A stretch of 64,000 bases of DNA from Paracyclopina nana (taxonomy: Eukaryota; Arthropoda; Copepoda; Cyclopoida; Cyclopettidae): contig JAGUCH010000007.1 in NCBI GenBank assembly GCA_019096065.1, positions 3,742,501-3,806,500 of the forward strand, read 5' to 3'. This document shows, piece after piece, positions 1-12,641 of the stretch. Numbering within the stretch: position 1 is the stretch's first letter; each line of letters begins with the position of its first letter. The notes beneath the pieces were generated by a model, which saw nothing but the letters and a program-made list of their open reading frames with translations, was not told the origin of the DNA and made no database searches. The position numbers and the translations under genes were made by a program.

Positions 1-657
1 TACAAATGACCTGCGTCACTTTAACGAGAAAAATATGCACGATGTGGACGGGGACATTTTCAGTCTTGTTTTCACTCGCTCAGTTTGGCGGATTTTTGAC
101 TAATGTAAACAAAGCGCAAAAATAAAGAAATTAAAAAGGAAGCTTCATTCATATAGGCACGGCGAGTGAAGGTGTGCGTTTGCTTCGTTTTTGGCTCTGC
201 CCAATCGGCAGGTTGGTCGGCAATCCAGCAGAACACCGCGAATCGGCTCACCTGGAATCTTCGCCCAGGTGCATCAAGGCTCGCTTGAGAAACGCCGAAA
301 AAATCAACAACCAATTTTATTCAAGTTGTTGTTTCGCAGTGCAGTAAGTCGTATTTTTTTGTACCGTGTGCATGAATCATGCGTTAGAGAGAATTCGGCT
401 TCGTCGTCGCCCACGACTTGCAAAGCTTCGTCGTTGTAGTGCTCGTACGTCACCGTACAAAGGAAAGTCGCGTCGTAATCGACGTTGCTCGTTACCACAA
501 GCTTGAAGGCCTTCGCGACAGCAGTAGTAGCTGGAGAAACGCACGCAGTAGTCGCAGCTCGGCCTCGAACCGACCTAATTGTCATACACACTCGTTGCAG
601 GCCAATTCAACTCGCATCGATCATCGCCATCATTTTGCCTGATGTGTAGGCAGCACC
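1..657. other. Upstream intergenic region
   Basis: No gene is supported here. Short frames exist on both strands, including a 95-aa one on the minus strand at 304-591, but none has a recognisable domain or a convincing start. The stretch just before 658 is probably promoter and 5' UTR of the channel-like gene, whose start codon sits in a good CACCATGA context. Confidence 0.4.
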
Positions 658-3600
658 ATGAGTGGAGCCATCGAAGAAGTGACCAAAAATTGGCTTGCTG
701 ATCCCAGTTGGCAAAAGGTTTTCAAGCACACCGTCGATGTCCTCGAGGACTACGTCAGCTATGTCCTGGTAAGACAGACTGACCCATGTCTTGAAAGCTT
801 TGAGGCTATTGTACTGTTCCAGGTCGCCGTTGGTACGATTTGTCTGTCCGTTCGTCTCTTGACAACGTTGGGTACGGGAGACCTCATTTGCATGATCATC
901 GGGGTTGAGGTGCAGGGCAACAAGACCAAGGCCGATTTGGGCCCTTATCCGTCTGGCAGCACCCTGGCCATGGTGTCGTATGCGCAAACCGAGGAGAAAT
1001 GCATCAAGGCAGTGTTCAACAACTTTGTGGAGTACTTGCCCTACATCCTCCTGCTCCAGACCTTGGTTCTGGTTGTTGCCGAAAAGTTCACTTTCCGCAT
1101 CCCGAGAATCGCGCAAAGGGTGGAAAGATTCTACAAGGTAGAGTAATAATTAATTATTAGCTTGCTTCTCAATCGATACTCATATAATTATGTCAGAACA
1201 TTGTCGAGGAGTCATTGTTTGGAAAGGACCCCGATGTAGCTGAGGATATGTACGACTCCACAACCTCAACTGAGGCCATCAGCCGCAGAAGGCAACGTAA
1301 CGAGATTTGTGTCACCCTCAAGAGGAGCAGCATCATCCATCATGTGTACATTGCAAAAAATGTGGTTGAAATTGGCCTGGTCTTGCTCTACCTGCCTCTC
1401 AACATCAATTACGCCCTGAAGAAATTCGACGTCGATGCTCACTGCAAACTCGAGGTTCCGAGCTTTCCTGGAATCGTAGACACGCCTGGCACCGTCCACT
1501 TTCAATGCCAAGGCAAAAAGATGAATTTCTTCGCACTGGCACTGTGGGCTCATATTTTCCTACTCGCGATACATGGCCTTTGCTCACTAATAGCAATCAT
1601 CTGGTGCCTCTACTTCCGAGCCGTGACGAATTTGCTGAACACAATCGAGTCGATGCGAAAGGAGGGGTCGATCAAGAGGCTGAAAGATGCCTCCGGTGAA
1701 GACTTTTTGTTCCTCTTTGACCTCTTATCGCACTCGTGTGGCCTGGAGTCGACCCTGAGGGTCCTCACCCATTCCGACCAAACGTTCTACGATATCTGCA
1801 GGCCCAATATTGATTTCACCGAGAAACTAGAGTTGGAAGAGGACAAGCTGAAAATTATGTGGGGACCAGCAGATATTGAGCGGTGGCTCCAAAGTGGCAA
1901 GAGGTCTTCGTCTACCCAACGCGCGATTGTCATTGACAGCTACGAAGTGACAATTTTCCCGGCCGAGTCGGTCAATCATACGCACACGCTGCCAGCATTG
2001 ACCAGCCTGGGAACACCAACTGGAACGCTGACCAAAAGCTTCGACCCCGAGATGAAGGGAACCAACTTGTATTCCTCGTGGTTCTTTGATCTCAAAGGTG
2101 GCAGGACGGAGTACGTGATCACCATTGCCTGCATGATTGGCAAGTCCAGGATGAAGGGTGAGAAAGTCGTCACCAATCTCGTGCCTTTTGGCCCCGAAAA
2201 GCCTCGCTCCGGCATGGTCAAGTCGTCGAGCACACACTCTGTCGAGATCTTTTGGGACCCGCCCAAAGGAGAATTCACCAAATATGTTTTAACTGTGGAC
2301 AAAATGTCTGACAGGCCGATCCTCAAGCCTGGTAGCTTCCTCCGAGTGAACTCTGGCGCCTCGAGAGCCTCCCGAGCGGACATAGACTTTGCGGCTGAGG
2401 TCGACGCGGAGGAAATGACGAGGCCGACCGCGCGAGTCATGGATATGAGCTACAAGCTGACTGAGTATACCATACTTGGCCTCGAGCCAGGCGAAAAGTA
2501 CAATATCACGTTACACACCAAGACGGGCAACGTTCCCACCCGACAGCCCATCAAGGACACAATTTTGACCTGTCCTCTGCCGCCTCGCGGCCTCAGGGTC
2601 TCAGAGGTGACATCCAGCAGTTGCTTGGTCTCCTGGCTCCTTCCGGAAGGCCACCCCTGCCTTCGAGGCTTCCAGATCCAGATTCGTCTTTCGGACGGCA
2701 AAATCTTCAAGGATGTGGCGGTGACCAAGACCACCAAGTCGTTCACAGTGAAGGGTCTGCAGTCTTGCCTGGACTACGATATCGCAGTCACGGCCCTGTG
2801 CATGGCCGAGGGCAATCGCAGGACCGAGAGTGAGGTCGCCCTGGTCAACTTGACCACCTTACCAGAAAAGGTCAAGAACGTCCGGCTGGACAATGCGACT
2901 CCCAACTCGTTGACCATCAAGTGGGACACCCCCATAGTGGCGCTGAATTTGAAGTACAAGATTACCATATCTGGAGACACTGTGGCCGAGGACGAGTCGG
3001 ATGACGCGGGTGGTCTGGACGACGATGGCGAGCTCAGAGATCCTCCGGAGGATGCTGTCAGTCAGGTGGTTCCTCAGAGCATCAGCTCGTTTACGTCCAC
3101 TGTGGAGGTGGCTGGCGACAAGACTCAGTACACGTTCAACAAGTTGCCAGAGATCATTGGCACTGGCCACGCTTATGACGTCACCATCATAGCTGTGGTT
3201 GTCACTCCGCGCGAAAATGAGGTGTACAGTCCGGAGGTGACCGAGAGGTTCATGACACGGCCCTTGCCTCCGACCAACTTGAGACTGGGTGGCAAAGACA
3301 AGCCATTGCAGATATGCTGGCATAAATCAATGACTCACTCTGTGACGGCGTACAAAATCAGGTGGAAGCCCATCGCAAGCCAGGAGCCAGACGAGGCTCT
3401 TTCTGGCAGCCTGAGGACTGAGGAGGCCACGCTGGAAATGGACAATGGCACGGTGGGCAATGATAGCTCCACCGTCTACTTCACCTTTCCTATCAGTCAA
3501 GTTCAAATCGGATTCGCATACAAAGTCAACGTGTACGCTGTGGCTGAGTCGGCGCATTTGAGCTCGGAGAGCAAAGAGTTGCACGAGAAATTCGCCATCA

Positions 3601-3674
3601 AGAGCCCAACTGAAATTACTCTTTACTTGGAGGAGCAAGCAGCCTCGCAGCAAGCCTCGCAGCCTGCCTCGTAG
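658..3674 (+). CDS. LRRC8/pannexin-like four-helix membrane protein with C-terminal FN3 domains
   Basis: Three exons (658-768, 823-1137, 1197-3674) give 967 aa. The first ~370 residues match the pannexin-like pore part of LRRC8 volume-regulated anion channels in layout and local sequence: helix 1 at ~30-50 followed by a short DLICM segment, helix 2 at ~107-127 (YLPYILLLQTLVLVVAEK) running into FRIPR, helix 3 at ~194-215 followed by KKFDVDAHCKLE, helix 4 at ~252-280, then a cytosolic helical linker. LRRC8 proteins continue with leucine-rich repeats. Here the rest (~380-950) is instead four or five fibronectin type III repeats, with PLPPRGLRV, LPEKVKNVRL and PLPPTNLRL marking domain starts. The FN3 part would be cytosolic if the LRRC8 topology holds. 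It may be a channel, but transport is inferred only from the family resemblance. The first intron is 54 nt and frame-neutral. Confidence 0.8.
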
Positions 3675-4016
3675 TTATGTAGCTCTTTTAAACGCGAGTA
3701 CTCTGTTTTACACATATATATAGTATCTATGGCTTTATTATCATGCTCTATTTTTTATGTTCACACACAACACACGTACACACCACACAAAAAAAGAGAG
3801 AAGAAAGATCGACATCACCAAAGCATTGTTAACCAAAAATAGTATTGCAAGCATTGTGCGATTCTGGAATATTAAAGTTGAAAAAAGGCTCAAAAACATG
3901 TCCTCATCAGATCGTCCGCAAAAATCGATAACTTTCGTCAGCATGTCGTTTATTTCACCATGACTAGGTGGCAATCAATTAAGTCATCATCGTCAAATAA
4001 TAAACAGGAATGTTGC
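3675..4016. other. Convergent 3' region between two genes
   Basis: AT-rich spacer where the plus-strand channel-like gene and the minus-strand SH2 gene end tail to tail. It probably holds both 3' UTRs. No coding signal seen. Confidence 0.4.
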
Positions 4017-7000
4017 TCAATCCAGAGAGGTCAGTGAAATGATATCTGACGTCGAGGATGAGATGGACTTTCTCAGAGTCATCACGAGGTTGGAGTAATC
4101 TGCCAAATCTGTATCCGCAAAGTCGTGATCACGACTTTCGGTCTCCAAGTCATTGTTGATCCACGCACTCGAGCCGTGATCAATCAAGAGTGGACAAGGT
4201 AGGTTTTCAGCCATCACGGAGTGATGAACGACCAATGACACGAGGCTGGGAAACATCTTTTTTGAGCCCTGCAAAATGAGAATTAGAGAGAGGTTGGCAA
4301 AAGTTCCGCTCAAATGTTGCGTTTGATAATCACCTTGATATGGTAGAATTTCTTGCTGTTCTGGTACACTGTATTGATGAGGTAATGAGCAATAATGATG
4401 TTGGTTGGCACCCGGACCGAAAGCGCGTAGCAATCTAGCCTTGATCGAGATTGTCTCACCACAAAAGAGCCAATTGGCCGATCTGACAAGATTTCAGCAG
4501 AGATATCCCTATATATGACAGATAACTGCATGAAGACATCCGAGCATGAATAAAAATTGCAGTCGCTACATACCTGGATAATCCTGCTTGGAACCAAGGC
4601 GAAGCAATCAATTGGTCGTTGTCGACGACAATTTGAGTGTGTGTCATCATCTGTTTCTGCTGTTCGGAAATGCACTTTTTCTCTTGCACGAGGGCGGCAT
4701 GTCTTTTGGACCACGATGATTTGCCGAGGTTGTCAACGAGTCGTAAATTGTTGAGCTTGTTCTGGGGAACGTTACTCTTGCAGTTGTTCAGCTTTTTGGG
4801 AGCGTCCGTGGAAACAAGCACGTTTTCCATGACCACAGTGAGCTCATCAGGCTGCAAAAGGTGGAACGGAGGTTAGCTCATTAATGCATACCCTGGCATA
4901 GTTGACATTATATTCCTGCATATCGCGCGTGCACATCTGCTACTCGCAATTTAAAGTTAACGAGCACATAGGAATTTTGAAGAATGGCTGCTGCAAAGAA
5001 GTGCAAAATGCTAGCCAGCCTTTTTTCATATGTGCTCCTATTTTTGGCATCTGCTGGCTGCCAACTGTCGTCATAATTGTCCTGATTTGGATCTCCAAAG
5101 GAGAAAAAGGAAATTCTAGAGTCTAGTCTGCTGCCAAGTTGAAATATGTGGAATTTTAGCAGTTTTCTCGTATATCATGAGCTGGAGAAAAATGCGGATT
5201 TAATGAGTGGCTTTCAAGGAGTCTTGGAAGAGATGGATGATGATAATCACAGTGATGCTGAAAAACCGTTGACATAGTATCATCAAATGCAAATGACAGG
5301 TTGCAAGCTCAAGCCATAGAGCAGCTAATAATGATTGCATGCAAATGATTGTGATGGAGGAAAATATTTTCGTGACCTTTTTGATCTTTTGCTGTAGCTG
5401 GGGAAAAAATTCTTGGCTATCTTGTCAGGCAATCAAGTTGTTCCAGCTCAAAGTGTAATCCAACCTTGGCAGGAAAAATTCACTTATTCTCAACATACAC
5501 ACATGCCCTGAATCAGCAATTGGCCTTCAAAAGCAATCAGGAAATTATATTGTCTACAACCAAAGCTATGGTATATATAAATAGATATAGCTACAGCACA
5601 GGCGTTAAAATGAAAAAGTAGGGTCGGTCTTTTGTGAGCATGAAACGCTGACATTTATTGACCCTCGCGTCATAAAATGTCTGGATGACTCAATGTGATG
5701 GCTGCCAGCTTTTTTCTCCCTTTTTACACCGACATTCCATGCATAGCTTTTCTGGTGCAAATCATAGGTCAACATTCGGCCATGGATGGTCAGAAATTAA
5801 GGCATATGGGCAATAAAAGCATGTTGGGCAGGAATTTGAGAGCCCTCGGGCAACCGTGTCAAAATCTGGGCTCAATTTGTTGCTCCGAGAGCACTAAATT
5901 TTGGAGAGCTGTAATTTTGCTGCTGCTCCAGCTCAAAATAATAATGAAAGGGGTCATCATCATCCAAGAATTGAGTATGGTGGAAGAAAATAGTCTTGGG
6001 AGATTTTAACGGTCTTCAATTCAATATGGGTGGCCTTAGTGAGGGAAAAAAGGTTCTCAGCCAATTAGAAGTAGCAGAAAAAGAGGTAATTACAATTACG
6101 AGCCACAGCTAGGTAGGAGAATTCGCAGCAACAACAAAGTAAATATAGAGACACTCCACCCTCCGCAAGAATTTTGCCCACTAGGCGTCGTGGTCAGTCA
6201 CAGCTAGTTGTTATAGTTATTATACTGGTAACAACGATGTGGAATTATCTTTTAGCAGGGCCTGCCTATCTTGGTCCTCCTCCCATTTGGCAAACATCAA
6301 GCTGCTGATATATGTATTTCTTTTACAATTGTGCTAAAATGCACTTACAAATGTACATTTTAAAATCCATGAAAAAAACACTAGCTTAGGCCAAAATTCC
6401 TACCAAGTTGAAATGTCATTTTAATCTCGGATAATGGAAAGACATTGTGAAGAATTGCAACGATGTCCGACATCCCACTGGCAACATTTTCTCAACATCC
6501 ATAACTGATGATCATGGTGTAAAATATCCCCTTGGCGCAAGAAGTTTCAATCATTGGGACAAGCGTGTCCGATCGGGAATCCATATAATTGAAGATCATG
6601 CAGAGCCGCTCACCATAAATCTCGGAATTCTCCCCAAATGCTCGATGCTTTTTACGGGCTGCAGTCGTGACACTTACGCGAGAAAGTGATGGGTGCTTGT
6701 GACACAGTGGGAGATGGAATACCGAGTTACGGGAGAAATTCTCGGATCTTCTTCACTACAATGTACGACTAATTTCCATACAATTTCCCTTCGCCAAGTT
6801 TCTCTTCCTCGTGGCATATTTTGGGCGAAAAATTGCAGATTATGAACATCATCAAAACCCACGCTATTTATGGTGTGCGCAATTTTGATCAAGTCTCCAT
6901 ATTGCACGCCGCAAAATGTGGTGGGTAGTGAAAGGGCGGATTGATTTGGGAGTCAGAAATTAAATGGAAAACCCAACAATGGGGTGTATTTATGGTCACT

Positions 7001-8650
7001 TTTCATTTCGCCAATTTCAATCGCTCGAGCGTGGAAGAGAATTCGCGCGCGTCCTTATATAGCATAATTCCACCTCGATCGGCGTTCATAATGAACTAGT
7101 CCATTTTTCCGACAAAGCTGATCGTCTGAATGAAAAGCCATCATCAACTAGATCTGGAGCAACAGTTTCCCCAAAGAATAAGCTATTGCTGCCTCATCAG
7201 CAGCAAAGTGTATACATAGTAGCAGCTAGCGCGGTGAAACTCAAAAAGAGTCGACTTGTTGTAGCCATTTTTCTTTTTTGCCAGCTCGAGCTGTCGAAGA
7301 ATTCTTATCAGCAGGTAGCCGATTCCGTTAAACCTGACCTTTTTTCTGTCGACAAAGATTGTCAGCAGCAGCAGAGGAGACAGACAGCAAAATTCCACCT
7401 GCAATATTGCTCACAAACTCAACTTTTGACCCCCGAAACAACAAGAATTTGGCGTCGCTATGCGAATGATGATTACTAGTTGTGATCTGTCTGAGAAACG
7501 CAAATAAATCTCTAATTGCTCCACCTCCGCATCCTCACTTGAGAAAAAGCGGTCATCTGGTTATGAGCAAAATCTCATTTTTCCTCTATCCTTTGTCGGA
7601 GAAAATTCCTTGCATGCATTCAAGATGACCTTCGCATTATTCTCTTCTTGTGTTCTCTTAGCCATTCTGTCTGTTTGAATAGGGCAAGTGCCAAAAAATT
7701 GAAAATTCCGTTGCCTCCGTGTGAAATACGAGGAGCTCGGCACAAATAACGTCGTTTGTACAATATTCCAACTGCCATTCATTATGAGAATAGCACTGTA
7801 TACCAAGTCTTTTTTCTTCGCACCTGCATAATATGCTATAATTTGGCCCAAAAGTGCCATTTATTACACACTTGGCATATCCTTGGGCGCGGACTTCCGA
7901 TTTCCGCATATATCCCACATATGCATTTGTGTATATTGCTGGAGACTTTAACGCGCGGGTGTATAACGCGTTTCGTCTCAGCCGCTGCTGCTGCGCGTTG
8001 ATTTATTGCGCTATCTCGTAAATTGGCATGGCACACATTCCGATCGTCGTCATTTTGATTGGAATGCTCATGATCTTTGGAAATTGTGCGAGTGCAGCTT
8101 CGATATGGAATATATCGCGGGGGGTTGCGCTCAGGGCCCCCTGCCAATTCAAGACATTTCTCTGTTAAAAGTGACCAGTTTCCATTGGCAATGAATTCCA
8201 ATATCAAGTCCAGCTCACACGCTGTGAATTACAATTAGAGCTGCAGCCCGAGATATTCAAGTCGCGCGCATTTATATTACGTATTCCAGAGCACTGCTCC
8301 CGCCTAATAATAATGGATCAACAACGAACTTCGGATATATATCTGGAGCAAGTAGGAATTTGGTCAAGTGGAGGCTAAGTGGAGGAAATCTAAAGTGACC
8401 CTGATCTCCCGCTGGGTGTTAAAACAATTGCCAGGTCTCGGCATTACCATTTTCATTTGCTACACCGGTGGGTGGTCGTGCAAACTGCAAACGAAGCCTA
8501 TCAAACTGTCGTCGCGCGAAGCAGAATTAAGAAGATTTGTCCATACTAGCTTACCTTATTAACCTGGATGCCTTGATGCCCGCAAGCCTCGCACTTGTAG
8601 CACAAATAATCCGAGTCCTGTTGGCTTTCGAATTTCTGGTAGCTAGACAT
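4017..8650 (-). CDS. Small SH2-domain adaptor, tensin-like SH2
   Basis: Four exons on the minus strand (8650-8555, 4851-4574, 4508-4334, 4268-4017) join in phase to give 266 aa. The SH2 domain starts at SPWFQAGLSRDISAEIL and has the phosphotyrosine-binding arginine in GSFVVRQS. Its end (SLVVHHSVMAENLPCPLLI) is most like tensin SH2 domains, which read HSITPLALPCKLVI at the same place. Exon 1 encodes MSSYQKFE and a small Cys cluster (YLCYKCEACGHQ) and ends at a clean GTAAGC donor. It is joined across a 3.7-kb intron only on the basis of phase and strand, so an alternative first exon is possible. The tensin PTP-like, C2 and PTB domains are absent. Likely a cytoplasmic phosphotyrosine adaptor, partner unknown. 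Confidence 0.7.
4852..8554. other. 3.7-kb intron of the SH2 gene, otherwise empty
   Basis: No frame in this AT-rich stretch shows a domain or paired splice sites. It contains an 18-bp sequence at 7941-7958 that recurs exactly at 22147-22164. If exon 1 at 8555-8650 belongs to another transcript, this is intergenic instead. Confidence 0.4.
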
Positions 8651-9371
8651 TCTGCCGCAAATGAGAGCCTTGAACCTGCCCATGATGAGGGTCTCGTTTC
8701 AACTACTCCAGAGTCTGCGCTGGTGCCAAAAAACTTTCGGAAAACTGCACGCGCGCGCGCGCGTGGAGCGCCGCGAGCTCCGCTCAAAAGATATGAAAAC
8801 GCGCGTATCGCTAGCTTCGCTGCAATGGAATGTGGCGCTGAGCACCTTTAGCCTCTTTTTGGTGGGTTGTGGAATGCGAGGAGGAGGAGGAGATGGAGGC
8901 ATGAGCCACGTTGCATGCCATGCCATAAGGGGGCCCTTCATGGCTGGTGCTGGAATATGTGCCCACTCACTCCAGTTCTTACACGACCGCATTCCAGGAT
9001 GCCGTCCATCATCATCATATAGTATATACCGAAATAAAGCATATATCTCGCGCGCACCTGAATGATATTTTTCAATCAGACTTTCTTGCGCAACCTCGCC
9101 TATCTATACACTCTATAATTATTAAAGATCACGAATTTAATTTATTATTCGCGGCCGCACCCACGCCTCATAATATATAGTTGCTCTGTAGGAATTTTGG
9201 AATTCCTTTATATACTATATATGCTACTCCGCCCTTTCCTTCCCCCGAAATTGCGATGGCATCGATCAAACCACAAAAGTTGCGTTATCGATCAAACCGT
9301 TCGATCAATGGGCCCGACATTCGTTGCCTGTACGTACTACATAAAGATACCTCGTAAAAATCTTAAATAAA
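8651..9371. promoter_or_regulatory. Shared promoter region of divergent SH2 and CCDC113 genes
   Basis: The SH2 gene starts leftward at 8650 and CCDC113 starts rightward at 9372, so this 720-bp gap must hold both promoters. It contains an alternating CG run near 8749-8763 and TATA-like AT stretches near 9170-9225. No initiation site can be fixed from sequence alone. Confidence 0.4.
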
Positions 9372-10959
9372 ATGTCCGAGGTGAGCGGGAAGATCTCGCA
9401 CGGAGGCAGCTCGCTGAGCGTTTTCAGCGGCCTCGCCACCTCGAGCGCCTCGGTGACCTCCGACCTCGGCCTCGTCAACGTCGACGACCTCACCGACAAC
9501 TCTTTGGCCTCCATGGTCGAGGAGACGAGCAGAAACATCCGGAGGTTAACGCTCGAGACGAAAATGTTCGAAGGTGCTCAATCGCGCGTGATTACGTGAT
9601 TATACGTCATAATGAGCTCATTTAGGGTATTACGAGCGGCTGATCACCGGTCAAACCGACCTGAAGTGGCAGCCAACCGAGGGCGGGAATTTGGCCGAGC
9701 ATTCCAAATCCTCCATGTCGAATGCCACCATCACTTCCACCTCCACTCCGGAGAGCGACTCCCTACCCCCCACAGCTGGCACTTCGCTGGCAGATATCAG
9801 CCACGGAGCGGGCAGCAGAGCCACCGATCGGCGGAAAAGGTCGGGCAGCAGGACCAGCCTGGGCAGCAGGGCCAAGACCCTCAGGTTGACCTTCGAGCAG
9901 AAGATTGGCATTTCCAACAAAGAAGTGGACCGGCTCGAGAGCGAGCTCGCCCATTTCCGAGCCTCCATCAAGACCTCGAGCCAGAAAGGCGCGGCCGAGA
10001 TCGAGGAGCGGGCCTTGAAGCTGAGAGAGGTGGTGAAAACGAGGGAGACAATGCTGCATGATTTCGAGAATTGCATCGAGATGGAGGGCACGAAAAAGAA
10101 GTTCAATTTCGACAAAATCTTTGCCGTCTTCCAAAAGGAGATTGCCGATAAGAAGCGACTCTTGGCCAAGCTCAAGGACAAGAACGGGGTGCTGAAACAC
10201 CAGAAAGGAAAGTTGGTCAAAATGGTCCAACTGTTCATGCATACCAAAGAGGTTGTATATAACTCATTATGATGCTACGCGACATATTTAAACAATTAAG
10301 AATTTAGATCACTGGGCCGGTGGACAATGAGCAATTGGAGCTGGAAAACGCGAACTTGATCACTGTGCTGCAGGCCAAAAACAAGGAGCTCGTCGAGGCC
10401 AGAAGCCAAATCGGGTTAGCCAGGCTGAAAAAGAACGAGTTCCAGCTCAAATTGAGGCACGAGGAAGCCAGGGAACAAAGTCTCAGAAAGTTGCGAGAGT
10501 GAGCATAAATAAAATGCACATTTCTGCATAATTCACCCACGAAATTATTTCCATATATATTGTTGCAGCGAGCACGAAAAAGAAATTCCCGAAAGGACGA
10601 AAAAACTCGAGGACTTGGCTGCAAGAATTGACGAACAAAAGGAGAAAAATCTAAAGCTCCAGCTCTTGATGAAAGATTACGATGTGCCCACTGTGGACGT
10701 TTACATTGAGCTCAAATTGAGCCTTGAGAGGCTGGAGAAAAGGGAGGAGATGATGGTCCGAAAATTGAGGATCAACCAGCTCAAAAAGAAGAATATGAGG
10801 GCTGCCAAGCTGCAGCAGCAGCAGCATGGCAGTGAAAAAGGGGCCATATCCTTGCTATCAAGAAGGCCATCGCAACATGTCTCAATTCCTGGCAGAATTT
10901 TCCATGGCCCAACTTTTAACATTGTGTATAATGCTGAATTGATACGCTCCTCCTCGTAA
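9372..10959 (+). CDS. CCDC113: CCDC113/CFAP263-like axonemal coiled-coil protein
   Basis: Four exons (9372-9573, 9626-10251, 10308-10498, 10569-10959) give 469 aa. After a Ser-rich N-terminus the protein is almost all charged coiled coil. It follows the CCDC113 order: an ETKMFE segment, a TFEQKIGISNKEVDRLESEL helix, an FNFDKIFAVFQKEIADKK block, then DNEQLELENANLITVLQAKN, which parallels the conserved IENAQFLETIDERN of vertebrate CCDC113, and a last helix with LKLSLERLEKREEMMVRKL. CCDC113 pairs with CCDC96 on the ciliary axoneme near the dynein regulatory complex and radial spokes, so this gene implies motile cilia or sperm flagella. The family is assigned from shared local blocks, and CCDC96 is the nearest alternative. 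Confidence 0.75.
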
Positions 10960-11118
10960 TTTTTTTGTACTTTGCTCAATATATGTGCTATTGTTTGGAT
11001 ACACACTCAAGGCCCCGTCAAGAATGCGACCAAATTGCCTCTATTTTTACGTAGCCATTAAAGCTCAATTCTAGGAATTTTTCAACTACAATAATGAGGA
11101 AATAGTGAAGTTTTATCT

Positions 11119-11967
11119 TTATTGCTCATATTGATAAGTCTTCTCATATTCTCGGTAACTTCGATTCAGCTTGCTGGCCAAAATAATTTGCACCACGTGC
11201 GCAATTATGAAGAAAACGCACACTCCGGCCAAGCATGCTGACCAAGGCTCAAGCCACCACGCAAATTGCTGAGCGCATCCATAAGCAAACTCACCACCGT
11301 CAATTGGATCACGACACTCCATTGGCACAGGCTTCAAGGCTCTTATGTAGTCTTCGGAGCCATTCGCTCCGCAACATTTGACCTGAGCAAAACTCCTACA
11401 TAAAGCTTCTGAAAAAAGGATTTCTGCTCAAATTCCTTACGTCTTCCTGGACAATTTTTAAAATTCTGTTTGCCCTCTCGTCATAGTCCATTCGGTAGAT
11501 CAATTTGAAAAAAACCTCTTTCAAATCCTGCGTCAGAATATCTGATTCCTCCACACCATATACCAAAATCAGCACTGCTCCAACAAGCTCGAGTATCATG
11601 GCAAGCACATAAAGGAAGATACTGGACACCAACGCAAATGAGCTTTCATAGACGCAGCCATATGCAGATATGACCGAAGTAACTCCCACAATCACGGTGC
11701 AGATCAAAATCACGTACATAGCATACCAATAGGTGTACCTGTAAAAAAAGAATTTTCCCACTATATTGCCTGAAAATTTTCTTTTTTTGCTTACCAATCG
11801 ATTTCCACGACCCATTCGCTGAAATCCAAGTCAAATCGGATCCAAATGCACACGCCAAAAATGCCCAGAGCCACCAAAAAGGTGACAATGTTGAAAATCA
11901 TCAGAGACGCGAATTGCCTTTGTGAAGTTTCATAGCCGAGCTCGTTTTGCGAATCCGCCCTAGCCAT
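11119..11967 (-). CDS. Tetraspanin
   Basis: Three exons (11967-11795, 11738-11441, 11382-11119) give 244 aa. The N-terminus MARADSQNELGYETSQ leads into helix 1, then an extracellular segment with IWIRFDLDFSEWV, a typical tetraspanin small-loop motif. Helices 2 and 3 and a large loop follow, with the family CCG signature (VKCCGANGSEDY), a later PMEC and YGC, and helix 4 near the end. It would organise membrane microdomains at the plasma membrane. The loop has about six cysteines. I cannot place it in a named subfamily. Confidence 0.88.
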
Positions 11968-12641
11968 CTTTGATGCAAAGATTTGCTACTTTAAAAACCT
12001 TCCACTCACGAGCTTAACATTCAGGTTTCTAACAGTTTTATGAGTCATTTTATGGCAAAAGCTGATAAGGCTTTTATGGCAATTAAAATATTTATCCATA
12101 TTGCACAATTGGAGTATTTTTGCCAAATTGGATTTATTGTTACTGTTATAATTGGTTTAACTGAAAAGCAACAGACATGATGCTAAAACCTTTTTTTCGA
12201 CTCGTAAAGGAAATTTTACTCACTGTGAGTTTAAGGAATGGATTAAGGCTCCGAGTACATAGCGACTTATCAGCTAGCAATTTGGGCCATATATAAGCTT
12301 TATAAGCTTTTAGTTGCAATGAACGGAGTTATTGTGTAAATCTTTTATTCCCATTCTTAAAGAATTTAACAACAATCAGCTAAGCTCGAATGCACCTCAT
12401 TTTTACCACAGTTGCACCTCAATCAAAAGTCGCACCTTCGCGCAAATGGCTTTGAATTCCTTTCTCATTTTCTTATAAAACACGAATAATAAGTTTTGTA
12501 AACTACCATGATTTTTTTAAAAGTGCATTATTGGTGGTCGTGTTTCGAAGGGAAAAGCCATTTTTATGGCGAGGGGGAGCGAATTTCCAATTACTAAAAT
12601 CATTACATTTTAACTAAAATAAAACATCACTCAAATGGTTG
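11968..12641. other. Intergenic spacer
   Basis: AT-rich, with no coding frame or splice pattern seen. It lies upstream of the tetraspanin and downstream of the P5B ATPase, so it should hold the tetraspanin promoter and the ATPase 3' UTR. Confidence 0.4.

Noticed and set aside
304-591. 95-aa minus-strand frame upstream of the channel-like gene
   Set aside because: Composition is almost protein-like, but there is no domain, no splice partner and it overlaps the probable 5' UTR of the plus-strand gene.
7186-7479. 97-aa plus-strand frame in the long SH2-gene intron
   Set aside because: Low-complexity Gln-rich content with no start context or domain.
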